Shown: piece by piece, positions 18,765 to 30,100 of the stretch
How positions within the stretch are numbered: position 1 is the stretch's first letter
Layout: each line of letters opens with the position of its first letter
Assembly (NCBI GenBank): GCA_031835245.1
Contig: JAVKOQ010000429.1
Coordinates: 1-39,265, forward strand
Reading direction: 5' to 3'
Origin: Balamuthia mandrillaris
Taxonomy: Eukaryota; Discosea; Longamoebia; Balamuthiidae
DNA: 39,265 nt
Program-made: the position numbers and the translations under genes
Notes under the pieces: generated by a model
Database searches by the model: none
What the model was told of the DNA's origin: nothing
What the model saw: only the letters and a program-made list of their open reading frames with translations

Positions 18765-19226
18765 GAAGAACAAGAAGAACAAGAAACAGACCCAACGTAC
18801 CAACGGCTTCGATGTGAAAACTGATGGAGTTGGCGCCGGATTTGCTAAAGTCCTCCAGCCACTTCTCAGGGTTGGTCACCATAAGGTGGCAGTCCAGGAA
18901 CATGTCGGTGTGCTTGCGGAGGGCGGCTATCACTGGCGCCCCGATGGTCAAGTTGGGCACAAAGTGGCTTTTAAAAAAACAAAAGTGGAAAGACGCGTAA
19001 GAACAAAGAGAGGGAGAGAGAGAGAGAGAGAGGGAGAAAAGTGAGAAACGCACCCATCCATTACGTCCATGTGAAGCCAGTCAGCGCCAGCCTCCTTGAG
19101 GGCTCGGGCCTCCTCTCCCAACTTTGCAAAATCTCCGGACAACAAAGAAGGGGCAATGAGCGCCTTCAACGCGCCACCACTCGTCCCTGTCGCAGAAGAA
19201 GAGGCGCTCATCCTTTTCTTTTCCAA
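18226..19226 (-). CDS. RPE: Ribulose-phosphate 3-epimerase
   Basis: Modelled exons 19226-19054, 18967-18801 and 18614-18226 give 242 aa (237 from the second Met), near the family's usual 220-230. Family motifs appear in order: [33 protein letters not shown] with the metal-binding His and catalytic Asp, [23 protein letters not shown] with the second catalytic Asp, and [10 protein letters not shown] of the phosphate-binding loop. It interconverts D-ribulose 5-phosphate and D-xylulose 5-phosphate in the cytosolic pentose phosphate pathway. No targeting peptide is obvious. Intron 1 carries a GA run and intron 2 a long GAA/AAC array (pyrimidine on the sense strand). It diverges from the KCMF1-like gene and meets the zinc-finger gene tail to tail. 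Confidence 0.96.
18678..18790 (-). repeat. (GAA)n-rich array in RPE intron 2
   Basis: Plus-strand AAGAAGAAG units with interspersed AACAAG, TTC-rich on the sense strand. A GA dinucleotide run in intron 1 at about 19010-19035 has the same polarity. Confidence 0.85.
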
Positions 19227-19509
19227 CCCTTCTTCTCTCTTCTCACTTTCTTTTTCGTTTTGTTTGAAGTTTTTTTTGTCGTCACTTTTTTATTTTTGGT
19301 GGTGAAATTCCGGTTTTTAATATTGTTTCCGCCATATTTCTAATAATTTTCAACCAAACTGATAATGTCGACATGAAAATTGTCGGCACATAATCATCCG
19401 CAAAACAAAAAAAAATAATTACGAAGAAATAAATAAATAAATCCCCCCAAAAAGCCGACGTGCACTGATTGATTCGGTCGCGGAAACAAACCAGCACCAC
19501 CACAAAGTC
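19227..19509. promoter_or_regulatory. Divergent promoter of RPE and KCMF1-like genes
   Basis: One GTCGAC at 19367-19372 and a GTCGGC variant at 19382, near the middle of the 283-bp spacer, in the AATGTCGACAT context also seen at 1321. Confidence 0.5.
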
Positions 19510-20634
19510 ATGGATTTCACCGTAGCGTCAGGTTCGTTGTTGCACTTTCTTTCTTCTTTCCACTTTCCTTCTTCGAACCATCATCTCTCACCCAAAAAAA
19601 AAACAATACATTTCATTTCATCGATTCGAATTTTGTTTTTTTTTTTAAAAAAAAAAGATAGTTGGGCGGAAGCAGTGGAAGAAGAACAGGTCGTAGAAGA
19701 GGAAGAGGAGGAAGAAGAGATAGAAGACGACGAAGAAGTGGAGGAGGAGGAGGAAGAAGAAGAAGAGCTCGATGCGCCCTCCCGTCGCCACCGTCGCTCC
19801 CCGCCTGTCGCTGCAACAGGAGCAGGAAGAGGCGGCGGCGGTCTCTTCTCTTTCGCCTTCGAGTCGCTGGCGCCGCCTCCTTCTTCCGGCGGCGGCGGTC
19901 TCTTTGGCATGCCTCCGCCGGGCTTCTCTCCCACCCTGGCTTCGGCCTTGTCTACGTTCACCTGCCCCTATTGCTTTGCCGGCGGCCTGACGGAGAGCAA
20001 CCTGGCCCAGCACGTCTTCCTGGCCCACGCTGAGGAGACCCACCCCGTCGTTTGTCCCGTTTGTGGTATTTTTCTCTCTCTCTCTCTCTCTCTCTCTGTC
20101 TTGCTTGTTCTTGCTCTTCTTGTTTATTGCTTCTTTCTTGTGCTTCCATCTCTTCTGTTTCTTCTGCTTGTTCTTATTCTTGTCCTTGTCCTTGTTCTTG
20201 TTCTTGTCCTTGTCTTTGTTCTTCTTCTTCTTCTTCTTGTCCTTGTCCTTGTCCTTCTCCTCCTCCTCCTCCTTCTTCTTCTTGCTTCTTTTGCTTCTTT
20301 CTGCTATCTTCTTTCTTATTTCTTGTTTCCTTTCGTTTTTTCCTCCGATTGCAGCAAGCAGACCGGGTGGAGATCCAAACTACAAAAGGTACATTCGTTG
20401 TTTTCGTATTCTTTTCATTTTCGTTTTTTTAGTTCCCAGTTTTTCACGTTCATCCTCCTCCTCCTCCTCTTTGTTCCTCTATATGATGACGGTGATCACC
20501 AGCCAAGACTTTCATGCCCACCTTGAACTTCGTCACATGCAACAAGCAGATCCTTCCCTCCTGTCTCACATATCCTTTTTATCAAACGCTTTTTCATCAC
20601 GTTCTCCTTCGCGTTCTCCTCCAACCTTCTTTTC

Positions 20635-20679
<45 letters not shown>

Positions 20680-21032
20680 GTCGCCCCCTCTTTTTTCGCG
20701 TTCTCTCGAACTACTTTTCTTAACGTTCATCTCCCTCACTTGGCAGGACAGCAAGAGGGAGCAAGAAGAGGCCGCAGATCCAGCAGAGGAGGAAGAGGGG
20801 GTCACCGGTCACGCACCAGCAGCAGAAGCGGCGGCGAGTCCAAACGAATGGTAGACGGCAGCCATTCACCGTTCTCTCACCACCACAACACGCTGCGGCA
20901 CACATCGAGCTCTTCCATCACCTCACCAAAGCATCGCTCTCATCAGTCTTTCCTCAACCGAAGTCTTGCTCTCAGGTCGTTCTCTTCTCTTCTTTCGTTT
21001 GCTGCTTCTTTCGGTCCATTCTTCTCTTCGCG

Positions 21033-21071
<39 letters not shown>

Positions 21072-21233
21072 GCATAAGTAACTCACAACTAACAAAACAA
21101 CAACAGTTACGGCAAGACAAGAGGAGAGGGAGAAGGAGCCACTCAGCAACAACTTAGGCGGTGGTACAAGGAACGGAAAGAGCACAGCGCCTTCGTCCAG
21201 GAACTGATGCTCTCCGCCATGTGCTCCAAATAG
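19510..21233 (+). CDS. KCMF1/Di19-type zinc-finger protein lacking the ZZ domain
   Basis: Modelled exons 19510-19531, 19658-20065, 20355-20388, an exon from 20503 with an uncertain end (20530-20610), an exon from about 20749 to 20974, and 21107-21233. The N-terminus is extremely acidic (poly-Glu), then Gly/Pro rich. A Di19-type double finger follows: FTCPYCFAGGLTESNLAQHV, then HPVVCPVC, GGDPNYK and DFHAHLELRH, which match KCMF1 in order and spacing. A basic Arg/Ser/Gly-rich linker leads to the C-terminal KEHSAFVQELMLSAM, like the conserved tail of KCMF1. KCMF1 is a ubiquitin-pathway protein with an N-terminal ZZ finger; here no ZZ or RING precedes the Di19 fingers. An extra upstream exon is not ruled out but would have to lie in the 283-bp promoter. 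Confidence 0.65.
20066..20354 (+). repeat. KCMF1-like intron 2: (CT)n followed by CTTGTC/CTTGTT array
   Basis: CT dinucleotides at about 20071-20098, then TTCTTGTCC and CTTGTT hexamer-like units to about 20290. Further (CT)n runs of this gene lie at about 20640-20676 and 21035-21067. All are pyrimidine-rich on the sense strand. Confidence 0.8.
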
Positions 21234-21411
21234 TTGTTTCCATCTTTTACCACTGTTTCATCAGATAGAAGAAAGAAAAAGAATAAAGAAAAAAGAAAAG
21301 AAAAAAGAAAGATCAGAGCCCCAACAAAAACATACTTGTTCACCTTTCCTTTTCTTCCTCCTTCCTCATCTATTCAGTCCACGCAACTCCATTCCGTTCA
21401 ATGTCTCTCGT
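21234..21411. other. Convergent 3' spacer between KCMF1-like and bL9m genes
   Basis: 178 bp with an A/G-rich segment at about 21265-21312 and a T/C-rich segment after it. A possible AATAAA lies in AAGAATAAAG near 21280. No gene is seen. Confidence 0.4.
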
Positions 21412-22529
21412 TCACCGCCGCTGAACAGCAACGCGAAGCTCCACAGTGGTATCCTGCACCTGAACAGGCACCATGTGAATCCCAAGGCGCGTGATGGGCT
21501 CGGGCAGCTGCAAGTCCTCTTCGCGCAGCTGGATGCTGTGCTGCTTCCGCAGCTTTTCGATGATGACTTGCGGGGTAACGGGCGAGTGGAGGGTCTCCGG
21601 CGCGGCGCGCACCAAGTGGCGTTTGACTTGCACGGTAAGTTTGGTGAGGCGCTTCATCGCTCCCATCATTTTCTTCTTGCGTTCTTTTTCGGCCATGTTG
21701 GTGCGCTGCGTGAGAAACCAGAGAAGAGAGAAGAGAGAGGAGAGAAGAGAGAGAAGAGAGAAGAGAGAAGAGAGAAGAGAGAAGAGAGAAGAGAGAAGAG
21801 AGAAGAGAGAAGAGAGAAGAGAGAAGAGAGAAGAGAGAGAAGAGAGAAGAGAGAAGAGAGAAGAGAGAAGAGAGAAGAGAGAAGAGAGAAGAGAGAAGAG
21901 AGAAGAGAGAAGAGAGAGGAGAGAGAGAACGAGAACAAGAGAGCAGAAGGAGAGAAGGCAAGAATGAAAAAGCGCAAGGGTAAGCATAGTTATGATATGA
22001 GAGAGTGCCGTCTCCTTACCGAAGTAGAAACGGCATATTTCTTCTTGTTTTCCGGGGTGGCGTAGATAGCTAGGTCCCTTTGGAAGAGGTAGTTGCGAGC
22101 ATAGCCCCTGGCCACGGAGAGGACCTCACCCTGAACGCCGTGCTGCGGGGAGTCCTGCGTGAGCACCACCTCCATTTTTTTCTTGAGCGTTCGTTGTTGG
22201 GCCATCAGCAGGGAGCCGCTCTACAGGTGCACCAGAAATGAGTCAAGTTTTTTTTGTCCTTAAGCAAAGAAAGAGAGAGAGAGAGAGAGAAGTACGCTGG
22301 GCCATAACAAACTGGTGGCGGAGCAGGGCGAGAGAGAATAGCCGCCACCGCTCAGCAGGTTCGCTCGGTACAATCTGCCGGGCAGCACTCCGCTATCATC
22401 GAAACAAAAATAAGTTTCGATGATGAGCATCACCAAATACTAACGGAGCATAACATAATCAAAAAAATATATGCATACAAACCTCGTTGGGGTGGAGAGA
22501 CGTCGAAGGCTCTCGGTGGCTCTCATCAT
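21412..22529 (-). CDS. MRPL9: Mitochondrial ribosomal protein bL9m, with presequence exons
   Basis: Modelled exons 22529-22483, 22392-22296, 22220-22020 and 21705-21412 join in frame to about 212 aa. The bL9 N-domain core is clear: MEVVLTQDSPQHGVQGEVLS, then VARGYARNYLFQRDLAIYAT, with the GYARN(F/Y)L rRNA-binding signature. The C-domain follows (ITRLGIHMVPVQVQD). The first two exons give an Arg/Ser/Leu-rich, acid-poor N-terminus (MMRATESLRRLSTP, then GVLPGRLYRANLLSGGG) that looks like a mitochondrial targeting peptide. All three phases fit, so I prefer this start to the ATG at 22205. The protein belongs in the mitochondrial large ribosomal subunit near the L1 stalk. It diverges from the RAB24-like gene over a GTCGAC-rich spacer. 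Confidence 0.88.
21718..21935 (-). repeat. Heptanucleotide (GAGAAGA)n array in bL9m intron 3
   Basis: About 200 bp of nearly perfect 7-bp units on the plus strand (CTTCTCT-type on the sense strand), with a few phase shifts near 21730 and 21837. Because 7 is not a multiple of three and no stop arises, long open frames occur in several frames; these are artefacts. Confidence 0.9.
22395..22424. other. Perfect 11-bp hairpin at the 3' end of bL9m intron 1
   Basis: ATCATCGAAAC (22395-22405), an 8-base loop, then GTTTCGATGAT (22414-22424). On the sense strand its 3' arm runs directly into the splice acceptor (GATGATAG, exon begins at 22392). ATCATCGA occurs a third time at the start codon (22525-22532). 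Confidence 0.6.
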
Positions 22530-22815
22530 CGATTCTGCTCCAAAGATGATTTCTCTCCGCTACTTTTTTTTTGTTCTATGTATTCGTTTTTCAACCTCGA
22601 AGAAAATGAACTAGCCTAATAGCCAAAGTATGATCGCGTCGACACGTGATTCTGTCGACAGGGAGATTCTTTTTGTTGTCGACAAAATATTTCAGGTCGT
22701 CATTGAGTTGTCGACGAAAAATCCCGCGTAAGACAAAAAAAGAGAACGAGGAAGATCGAAGAAAGAAAAGGTTTGAGAGAAGAACAAGCGATAACGAACG
22801 ACAAGGGGGAAAAAA
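22530..22815. promoter_or_regulatory. Divergent promoter of bL9m and RAB24-like genes, four GTCGAC sites
   Basis: GTCGAC at 22638, 22654, 22678 and 22710, i.e. 106-178 bp before the RAB24-like ATG. The remaining spacer shows no gene. Confidence 0.65.
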
Positions 22816-23343
22816 ATGGCCAAAGTGGACGCCAAGGTAGTGCTGCTGGGAATGCATAACGTCGGCAAGACATGTCTCGTGGACAGATATTTGCATGGCA
22901 GATTTACAGAGGACGTTACTGCCGTACGTATGAACCCCAAAAAAATTAAAATAATAGTAAGATGAAGAGCTCTTATTATTTTTTGTTTCAGACTGTGGGT
23001 GCTGCGTTTGGGGCAAAGAAAGTTTCGGTTGGAGAGGAGGAGTTGACTTTGGGCATATGGGTAACCTTGGATTTGTTTTATTCTATTATTCCTTCTTATT
23101 TTGTGCTTATTCCATTGCTTTAAACAAAAACAAACACGCACCAAAGGACACTGCTGGTGCTGGTGAGACTGTTCTTCCATATTTTTTCCCTTCTTACTTC
23201 CGACTTCTTCTCTCTTGTCGTTTCTTTTCTTTCTTTTGTTCTTCTTGAACCCAATTTAAAACACACGAACGAATGTAGAACGTTATGAGAGCATGAGTCG
23301 CATTTACTATCGTGGCGCTAGAGCTGCTCTTGTGTGCTTTGGT

Positions 23344-23382
<39 letters not shown>

Positions 23383-24003
23383 CCATCGGCTTCTCTCGTT
23401 CTCTCTCCTTTGAATGAACGACTCGCTATTGTTGCTTATTACCACCAAACAAACAAAAAATAAAAAGACTTGACAAAAGGAGACACTTGGGCCAAGGTGA
23501 GGTTCTGGGTCAATGAGCTCATCGCCAACGAGAAAGACTGTGCACTCTATATAGTTGGAACCAAATGTTCGGTTTTATCTCCTTTGTTTTGTTTTTTTCG
23601 TGTAGAATTCTTTTGTTTCCTTCTTCTTTGACCGACGAATGTGTGTTTCTTTCGTCTATCAGTGGATTGCATTGAGGATGGATCAGAAACCAGAAAAGTG
23701 CGGCCGGAAGCCGTCAAAGAATACGCTTCCAACATTGGCGCTCGTTTGTTTGAAACCTCCGCACGAACAGGACAGAACGTGGACGAACTTTTTCAAACTG
23801 TTGCTGAGGTATTCTTTCTTTTTATTTTTGTTTAGTTTCGTCTTTACATTTTTTTTTTGTAACACAACAATGAACAACAGGACTTTTTACAAAGGACACG
23901 AAGTGTACCTGCACTGGTAAACTTGACGCCCTCCGCTCCTCCATTGGAGCTGGGAGCTGCGGCTGGAGGCCAACCAGGTTCCTCCTCTAATTGCAGTTGT
24001 TAA
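22816..24003 (+). CDS. RAB24: Rab small GTPase, RAB24-like
   Basis: Seven modelled exons (22816-22923, 22992-23060, 23147-23162, 23279-23341, 23468-23566, 23663-23808, 23881-24003) give 207 aa. P-loop GMHNVGKT. The switch I/interswitch block TVGAAFGAKKVSVGEEELTL and LGIWDTAG match RAB24. The G3 motif reads DTAGAE, with Ala where most Rabs have catalytic Gln. Then RYESMSRIYYRGARAALVCF, a TKLD motif in place of NKxD, and an ETSARTG motif for G5. The C-terminus ends CSC, a geranylgeranylation signal. RAB24 is an atypical, poorly hydrolysing Rab linked to autophagosome clearance and cell division in animals. Exon 3 is only 16 nt. The gene faces ASPM tail to tail across 110 bp. Confidence 0.9.
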
Positions 24004-24113
24004 CGTTTTCTTTAAACAAAGTCGTTTTTTTATTCTTTTGTACAAACGTTTGTAAAACCAAACCAAATAACCCTCTCTGCATTTTCTTTGTTGCACGACT
24101 TACTATCCTTCCA
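24004..24113. other. Convergent 3' spacer between RAB24-like and ASPM genes
   Basis: 110 bp, T-rich with ACAAACGTTTGT (a 12-bp palindrome) near 24041. No canonical AATAAA was identified. Confidence 0.4.
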
Positions 24114-27100
24114 CTATCGCCGACCCCCACCATTATCGATGATGGATAAAAGCTTGGTCAACTTTCGCGAACACCCTACCAAGCTCTTCACTTTCGCCGC
24201 TTCCACAACATCCTTATCAACTCGCGTTGATGAGGACGGTGCACCGCCAGAAATGATCACCCTCTTCTTCTCTCTGGCCGCTCGTTCCTTCTCCAAAGCG
24301 ACTTTCTTCTCGAGGATGGAGGCGATGCTTCGCAACCGCCCCACCAGAGAGGCTTGCTGCTGCCTTTGTGGATGGTGTTCGTTGCTGCAGATGGCGAGAG
24401 CATGCGGATTGCCCGCTCGCAGAAGAGTGATGAACAAGTCAGCGCTCTTGCAAAAGATAGAAGCACTATCCAGACGATACACTTGCATCAGATCCACCAG
24501 CACAGCATTCCTTGGCGTCTTGCTGCTGTTGCTAATCATCGCTGCTGTTACAGTTACGTTTGATTCTCCTTCGTCTTCGTTTTCTTCTCCTTCCCTTGCT
24601 TCCGTAGAAGAGGAGGAACGATGTTGCGTTCGTCGCACCCAATAATTTCCACAGGAAGCGATGCGTCGGTGTTTGGCCATGTGAAGAAGGATACTCAGAA
24701 CGTGCTCCAACAGGATGAGATGGGGCTTGCTCCGATTGCAATAGTTGTGCATCACATCAAAGAGAACAGGAATGAGGCCACGCTTGCACAGCTGCAGACA
24801 ACAGCCCTCCGACAGCTCGGTCAACCGTTCCAACAGAGCGCAGGCCTTTATCATGGAGCCCAGTTGCTGGCATGACAGCAGATCGCGCAGCGCTAGTTTT
24901 GTTCTGTGGGAGAGCGGCAGGCTTTCTAGACCACCTCCTTCTCGACCTCCCACTCGTTTTGTGGCTTCAGCAACGCGGCTCCGCATTGCCACCAGTCCAT
25001 CTTCTTTGCGTACTTGGTATGCCCTCATTGATGCCTAAAGCTTTTGTTAGAGAGGGAGGGGAGGGAGAGGGAGAGAATAACAGAAGATACCTGAATGGTT
25101 CGAACGCTTTGTCTCACATGCAGCAAGTGCTCTCTAGCAACCCGAGCGCGAGCAACGGCCTGTATAGCAATACATGCTTCCCTCCGTTTGATCCATGTGC
25201 GACGCGCCAACCGAGCACGCACCGAAGCTTGCAATACCACCACAGAAGAATGCCACCGCCGCATCAACTCAAACTCCTTTCTCTGCGCCCTCGCTCTAAG
25301 TGCGGCTTGAAGTACGATGGCAGCACCACGCTGTTGGTGGAAGATAGCGTACTGCTCTCTGCTCCTCTGCACCGCTTGTATGACCATCGCAGAAGAGTGT
25401 TGAGCAAGGAAGATGGGCCTCAGTGATGCCTTGGAGCGAAGTACCGACTGAATGGTGATTGCCGCTTTCGTTCGCTGTAGCTGCATTCTGTCTCTCCTCA
25501 TTCGTAATGTCGCCTGCAGAAGCGTCGCTTTCTCCTTCGTCTCGATGAAGCTTGCACTTTGTTGATGCGCTCTCATCGTGGCTTGAAGGATGCAAGCCGA
25601 CTCTGTCTGCCGATGCAGCTGCTCCATTTGGAAACGTTTCCTGGCTTGAGCTTGTAGCAAGCACGACGCCTCGCGTACCTTCTCCCATCGCCCCCGTTCT
25701 CGCCTCTGCCTCATGCTGCATTGCAACACGGCAGCAGCTTCAGCGATCTCCAAAAAGTGGCGCCGCTGAGCATTGCATCGATGAATGGCTTGCAGCAATA
25801 CTGCGCTCTGCTGCACAAGCAAGTACTGCTGACGGTCGTGCTTCCTTCGGAGAGCGGCTTGAATGTGGGAGGTGGCATCAAGGCATTGCCGCCAGCGGCT
25901 CCGCTCCGATCGAGTTCGCATAGCGGATTGGATGGTGACGACTGCTTTAGTTCTGCGCAGAGAGGCTCGAGCCAAGTGGCTTCTCCATTGGGATTGCAGG
26001 AGGATGGCGCTAGCTCTAACCAAGGAATAATGTCGGCGTTGCTCTCTCATCTGCAGCACCGATTGTAAGCAGAGAGCAGCAACAGTCTTCTGCCTTTCCC
26101 GTCTGGCGAGGAGCGTTCTCAGTTGGCTCTGCAGGAGAATGGCGGCCTGAATGCGGCGCAAGTGCTGTTGTCTCTCCATGAAACAACGCATTGCAGCTTG
26201 CAAACGTACCGCCGCTGCCAGTTCTCTGCGTTCCTGCATAGCTGCATTCCTTCTGGCCATCGATTGAAGGAGCAGAGCTGCTTTCTCTCGTTGGAGCTGC
26301 ACGCTGGCTTCCCGCATTCTGGCCACACTCTGCAATCGAATGGCACCTTCTCTCACTTGTTCGTAATGGCGTTGAGCAGTGAAGCCTCTTATCCATGCCT
26401 GAATGCGAATGGCAGCCACCGTTCGTTTTCTCTCCTGAACGCAGAGGTGAGTCCTCAGTTGGGCTTGCAAAGTGGTAGCTGCTGCCACTGTCAAATGGAA
26501 AGATCGATGAGCAAGTCTTCTTCGTGCCGCCACTTGCAGTTGCACTGCAGCCTTCAGCTTAGCGTAGGCCAGTTCCTCCCTTCTACACCTCCATCTAGAC
26601 TGCAAAGTAAGAGCGCTGCTCCGGACTTGAATCCATTCACGACGAGTTACTCTCGTTCTCGCCACTGATTGAAAGATGAGAGTGGCTCGCAGTCGTTCAT
26701 ACTCCAGTCGAGCGCGTTTGCCCCGCCACGCGGCTTGCACGGAAACGGCTGCGGCCACCTGTCTAGTGTACTGCCTTCTTTGCAAGAAGCAACGAGTGGC
26801 AGATTGAAGAGTAATAACAGCTTTAACGTGTTGCAACTCTCTTCTCGCTTGAACTCGCCTGGCTATGCTTTGAATAACGATGGCAGAGTTCTTGCAGCAA
26901 GCGAGGGCAGCTCGTTTTTGCTTGGCTCTTGCCACGGACTGAAGATGAACTACTGACTTCAACGTCTTCAACTGACGCTGCGCCTGAATAGAGCGCCACG
27001 CTAGGTTCTGTAGAAGAAGGGCTGCCTCTCGCTCTCTCTTCCACTGCCCCCTACACTGTGCACCACGCCAGTGTGCTTGCAGCAAGACGATGGCTTGCAT

Positions 27101-30100
27101 TCGTTGAAGATGCTGTTGTGCTTGTCTTCGACGGGTGTGAGCTTGCAGGGAGATAGCTGCAAGAAGAACGGCGTGATGCTGTCGTTGTGCTTGGAGAGTT
27201 CTCATTTGAGCCTGAATACAAACGGCCGCTTTGGTTTTCGCGAGCTCCACGATCGCGGTGCGAGCTCGGACGAATGCTTGAATGACAGTCGCCGCATGTT
27301 TTTGTTGTTGGAAGGAGTGAGAGGCAGAGCGACATCGCTGGAGCGATTGGAGCCGACGAGCAGCCAGCGTGTGATGGTATAACTGCCTCTGTGCTTTGGC
27401 TCGATGGCTGCTCTGAAGGAAGGTTGCCGCTTCGATGGAGGAGGACAACTGTTGTTGGCATTGTCTTCGTCTAAGGTGGGACTGCAGTATGATGGCGGCT
27501 CGCGTTCGCTTCGCGCTGAGGACGGCCAAACGTTGACGAGCAACGCGCTGCAACACTACCGCCGCTTGCTTCTGTTGCAGCAGTTGGTGGCGTGCATTGC
27601 AAGCACGGAAGGCGGCCTGCACCTTAACAGCAGCTTGCAGCTCCACAAAGTGAATTCTCGCTTCTTTGGCCCTTATCGCGCTGGTAATAACTGTGGCAGC
27701 TTCTCTTCTCTGTAGATAGTCCCGACGAGAGTAAAAGCGACCAATTGCGGATTGAATTACTAGAGCGGCCTTCTCTTGCACCAAAGTCTGGCGGGCGCAT
27801 CGTCCTCGATGTGCTGATTGAAGAACGATGGTGGCAGCACGGTGCTCGCGATACTGTCTTCGGATGCTCCATCCTTTGGTGTAGGCCTGTAATGTGACGG
27901 CGGCTCGTTCTCTTTGCAATGCGACTTGATTCTGTCTCATGCGAGCAAAGGCTTGAATAACGATGGCGGCCCTGCGAACATGCAAGTAGCGAACTCTCTC
28001 GAGGTGCGACTCAGCCACACTGCGAATGAGAAGGGCAGCACGTCTCTCGTCCAATCGTTGCATCTCTGCACGTCTTCGGAAGTGAGCTTGTAACGTTATG
28101 GCCGCTGCACGTTGCTGAGAGTAGGCTTTGGTATCGTGAGAAGCTCGGGCAAATGCTTGTACCTTCACAGCTGCCTTCAACCTGGCAAAAGCAAGCATGG
28201 CCATGCGCCGACGCCAATAGGATTGAAGAGAAGTGGCAGCGGCGATGCTTTGTTGAAGATGCTTCCTCGCAATCCACATTCTTGCGGCAGATTGCAGCAC
28301 AGTTGCGTTTCTAAGGAGAGAACGATACTGAGAGCTACAGAGGATCTTCCTGCTGTGACGTTGGATGCAAACGGCGGCACGAAGACGGGCATAGTTCTGA
28401 CGTGCTTCGTATCCTCTCCACGCGGCCTGCAAGGCGATCGTTGCTTGTCTCTGCGCGGAATATGAAAGACGGGCTTGATGGCAGCGCCACTGGGACTGGA
28501 TGCTCGTCGCCGCTTGGTTCCTCTGGTAGGCATCACGAGTCTGTTTCATACGAGCAACCGCTTGCATCACACGAGCTGCTCTGTTCATTTCAGCAAAGTG
28601 CGAGGCGCAGAGACTTCGGCGAGTAAAGGCTTGCAATTGCGCTGCAGCGGTGCGCACCATGACGAATTGTTGAAGAGCAAGGCGGCGACGGAAGAAGGTT
28701 TGCAGAGAAATGACCGCCAGTTCTTGTTGGTAGCTCTTTCTCTGGGCATATTGTCTGAAAGCGGCTTGAAGAGTGATGCTGGCATGCTGCTTTGTCTCGA
28801 ACCGTTTTCTCTTCAGACAACAACGAGCCGTGCTCTGCAGCACAAGCACGGAGCGGAGAACATGGAAAGCTTCCACCTCCACTTTCTTCCTAAAGACGGC
28901 CTGCAAGCACAGAGCAGCCTTGAAGGTTTGTTGATAGTCTTTACGGGCTGCTCTTTGTCGCCACACAGCTTGCATGAGAAGCGCCGCCTTCATTCGTTGC
29001 GTTTGCTTGATGGCAAGTCTTCTTCTTGCCATGGTCTGAATTGTAAGAGTAGCAGAGCGTTGTTGCTGGAAGCATCCATAGAGTTGAGACATGCGAGCAA
29101 CGCTCTGCAGGCGAACGGCAGCACAGCTCTCTCTGTAGCTAATCATGCATCGTCTACGTTGATAGATGGCTTGTAAACAAAGAGCGGCGGCGAGAGTTCT
29201 TCGTATTCGTTGCATCTCCATTCGTCGTCTCGCCGCTGATTGAAGGACAATCACCGCTCGAATCCTGCTCGCCAAAACGCGACTTTGCTGAGCCCGCCAG
29301 GCTGACTGTAGGATGACGGCCGCATCGCGTACGTCTTGAAGGTGGAGAACCTCTTGCTTGCTTCGTTGGTAGGATTGAAGCAGAACGGAGGCGTCACGAA
29401 TCTCCAGCAAACGATGACGTTCAACGGTCATGCGGTAAACTGATTGCAACACCAACGAAGAATGTTGAAAGATAAGAAAGCTTCTTCGAGCGGCTAATCT
29501 TCTGGCGGCAGCTTGCAAAACGGTGCAAGCACCAGTCTTGCGCTCTCTCAAGCGAATTAAACGAGGAAGAAGTGCTTGTTGGATGGTGCGAATAGCTTGT
29601 CGTTTGCGTTCAAGCACCACTCGTTGGTAGTAGGATCGCCAGAAGCGTTGGATACGGCGAGCAGCTCTATTCTCGTTTTCAATGCTGAGGACGTACTTGC
29701 CGATGTGTGCGAGGAACAAGGCTACCACTTTCTCGTCTGGTACTGTTTGTGACATATCTTTATATTGAACTGTACGATCCGTGTTAACACAAACGAAAAT
29801 AACCAATAGTTAGTCATAATGAAAGCGAAAACAGATTTAAAAAAGATGAAAGAGAACATACTCAGATAGGGGACGCCTTCCATTTGTTCGATGGCTTTGT
29901 AGATGCAATGAAAGTTGTGCTTCTCGTTTCGTTGGGCCACCTTCAAATCCACCAACAGCGTATTCGTGGGACTAAACTGTAACACCTCGTGATGAGCTGA
30001 AGGAGTCTTCTCTTCTTTGTTGCTCTGATGTGCGCGCTTGAAAGAAGAATGGGTGGTGACCATGTGGATGTTGTGCCTTGGGAGAAGATGCGGCGCGTAA

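Noticed and set aside
22246..22423. 61-aa plus-strand frame upstream of the RAB24-like gene
   Set aside because: Overlaps bL9m exon 2 and introns on the other strand and includes a GA run; no independent support.
25095..29176. Many plus-strand open frames opposite the ASPM IQ exon
   Set aside because: They are shadows of a repetitive coding array, rich in Cys/Ser/His with no family resemblance and no splicing context.
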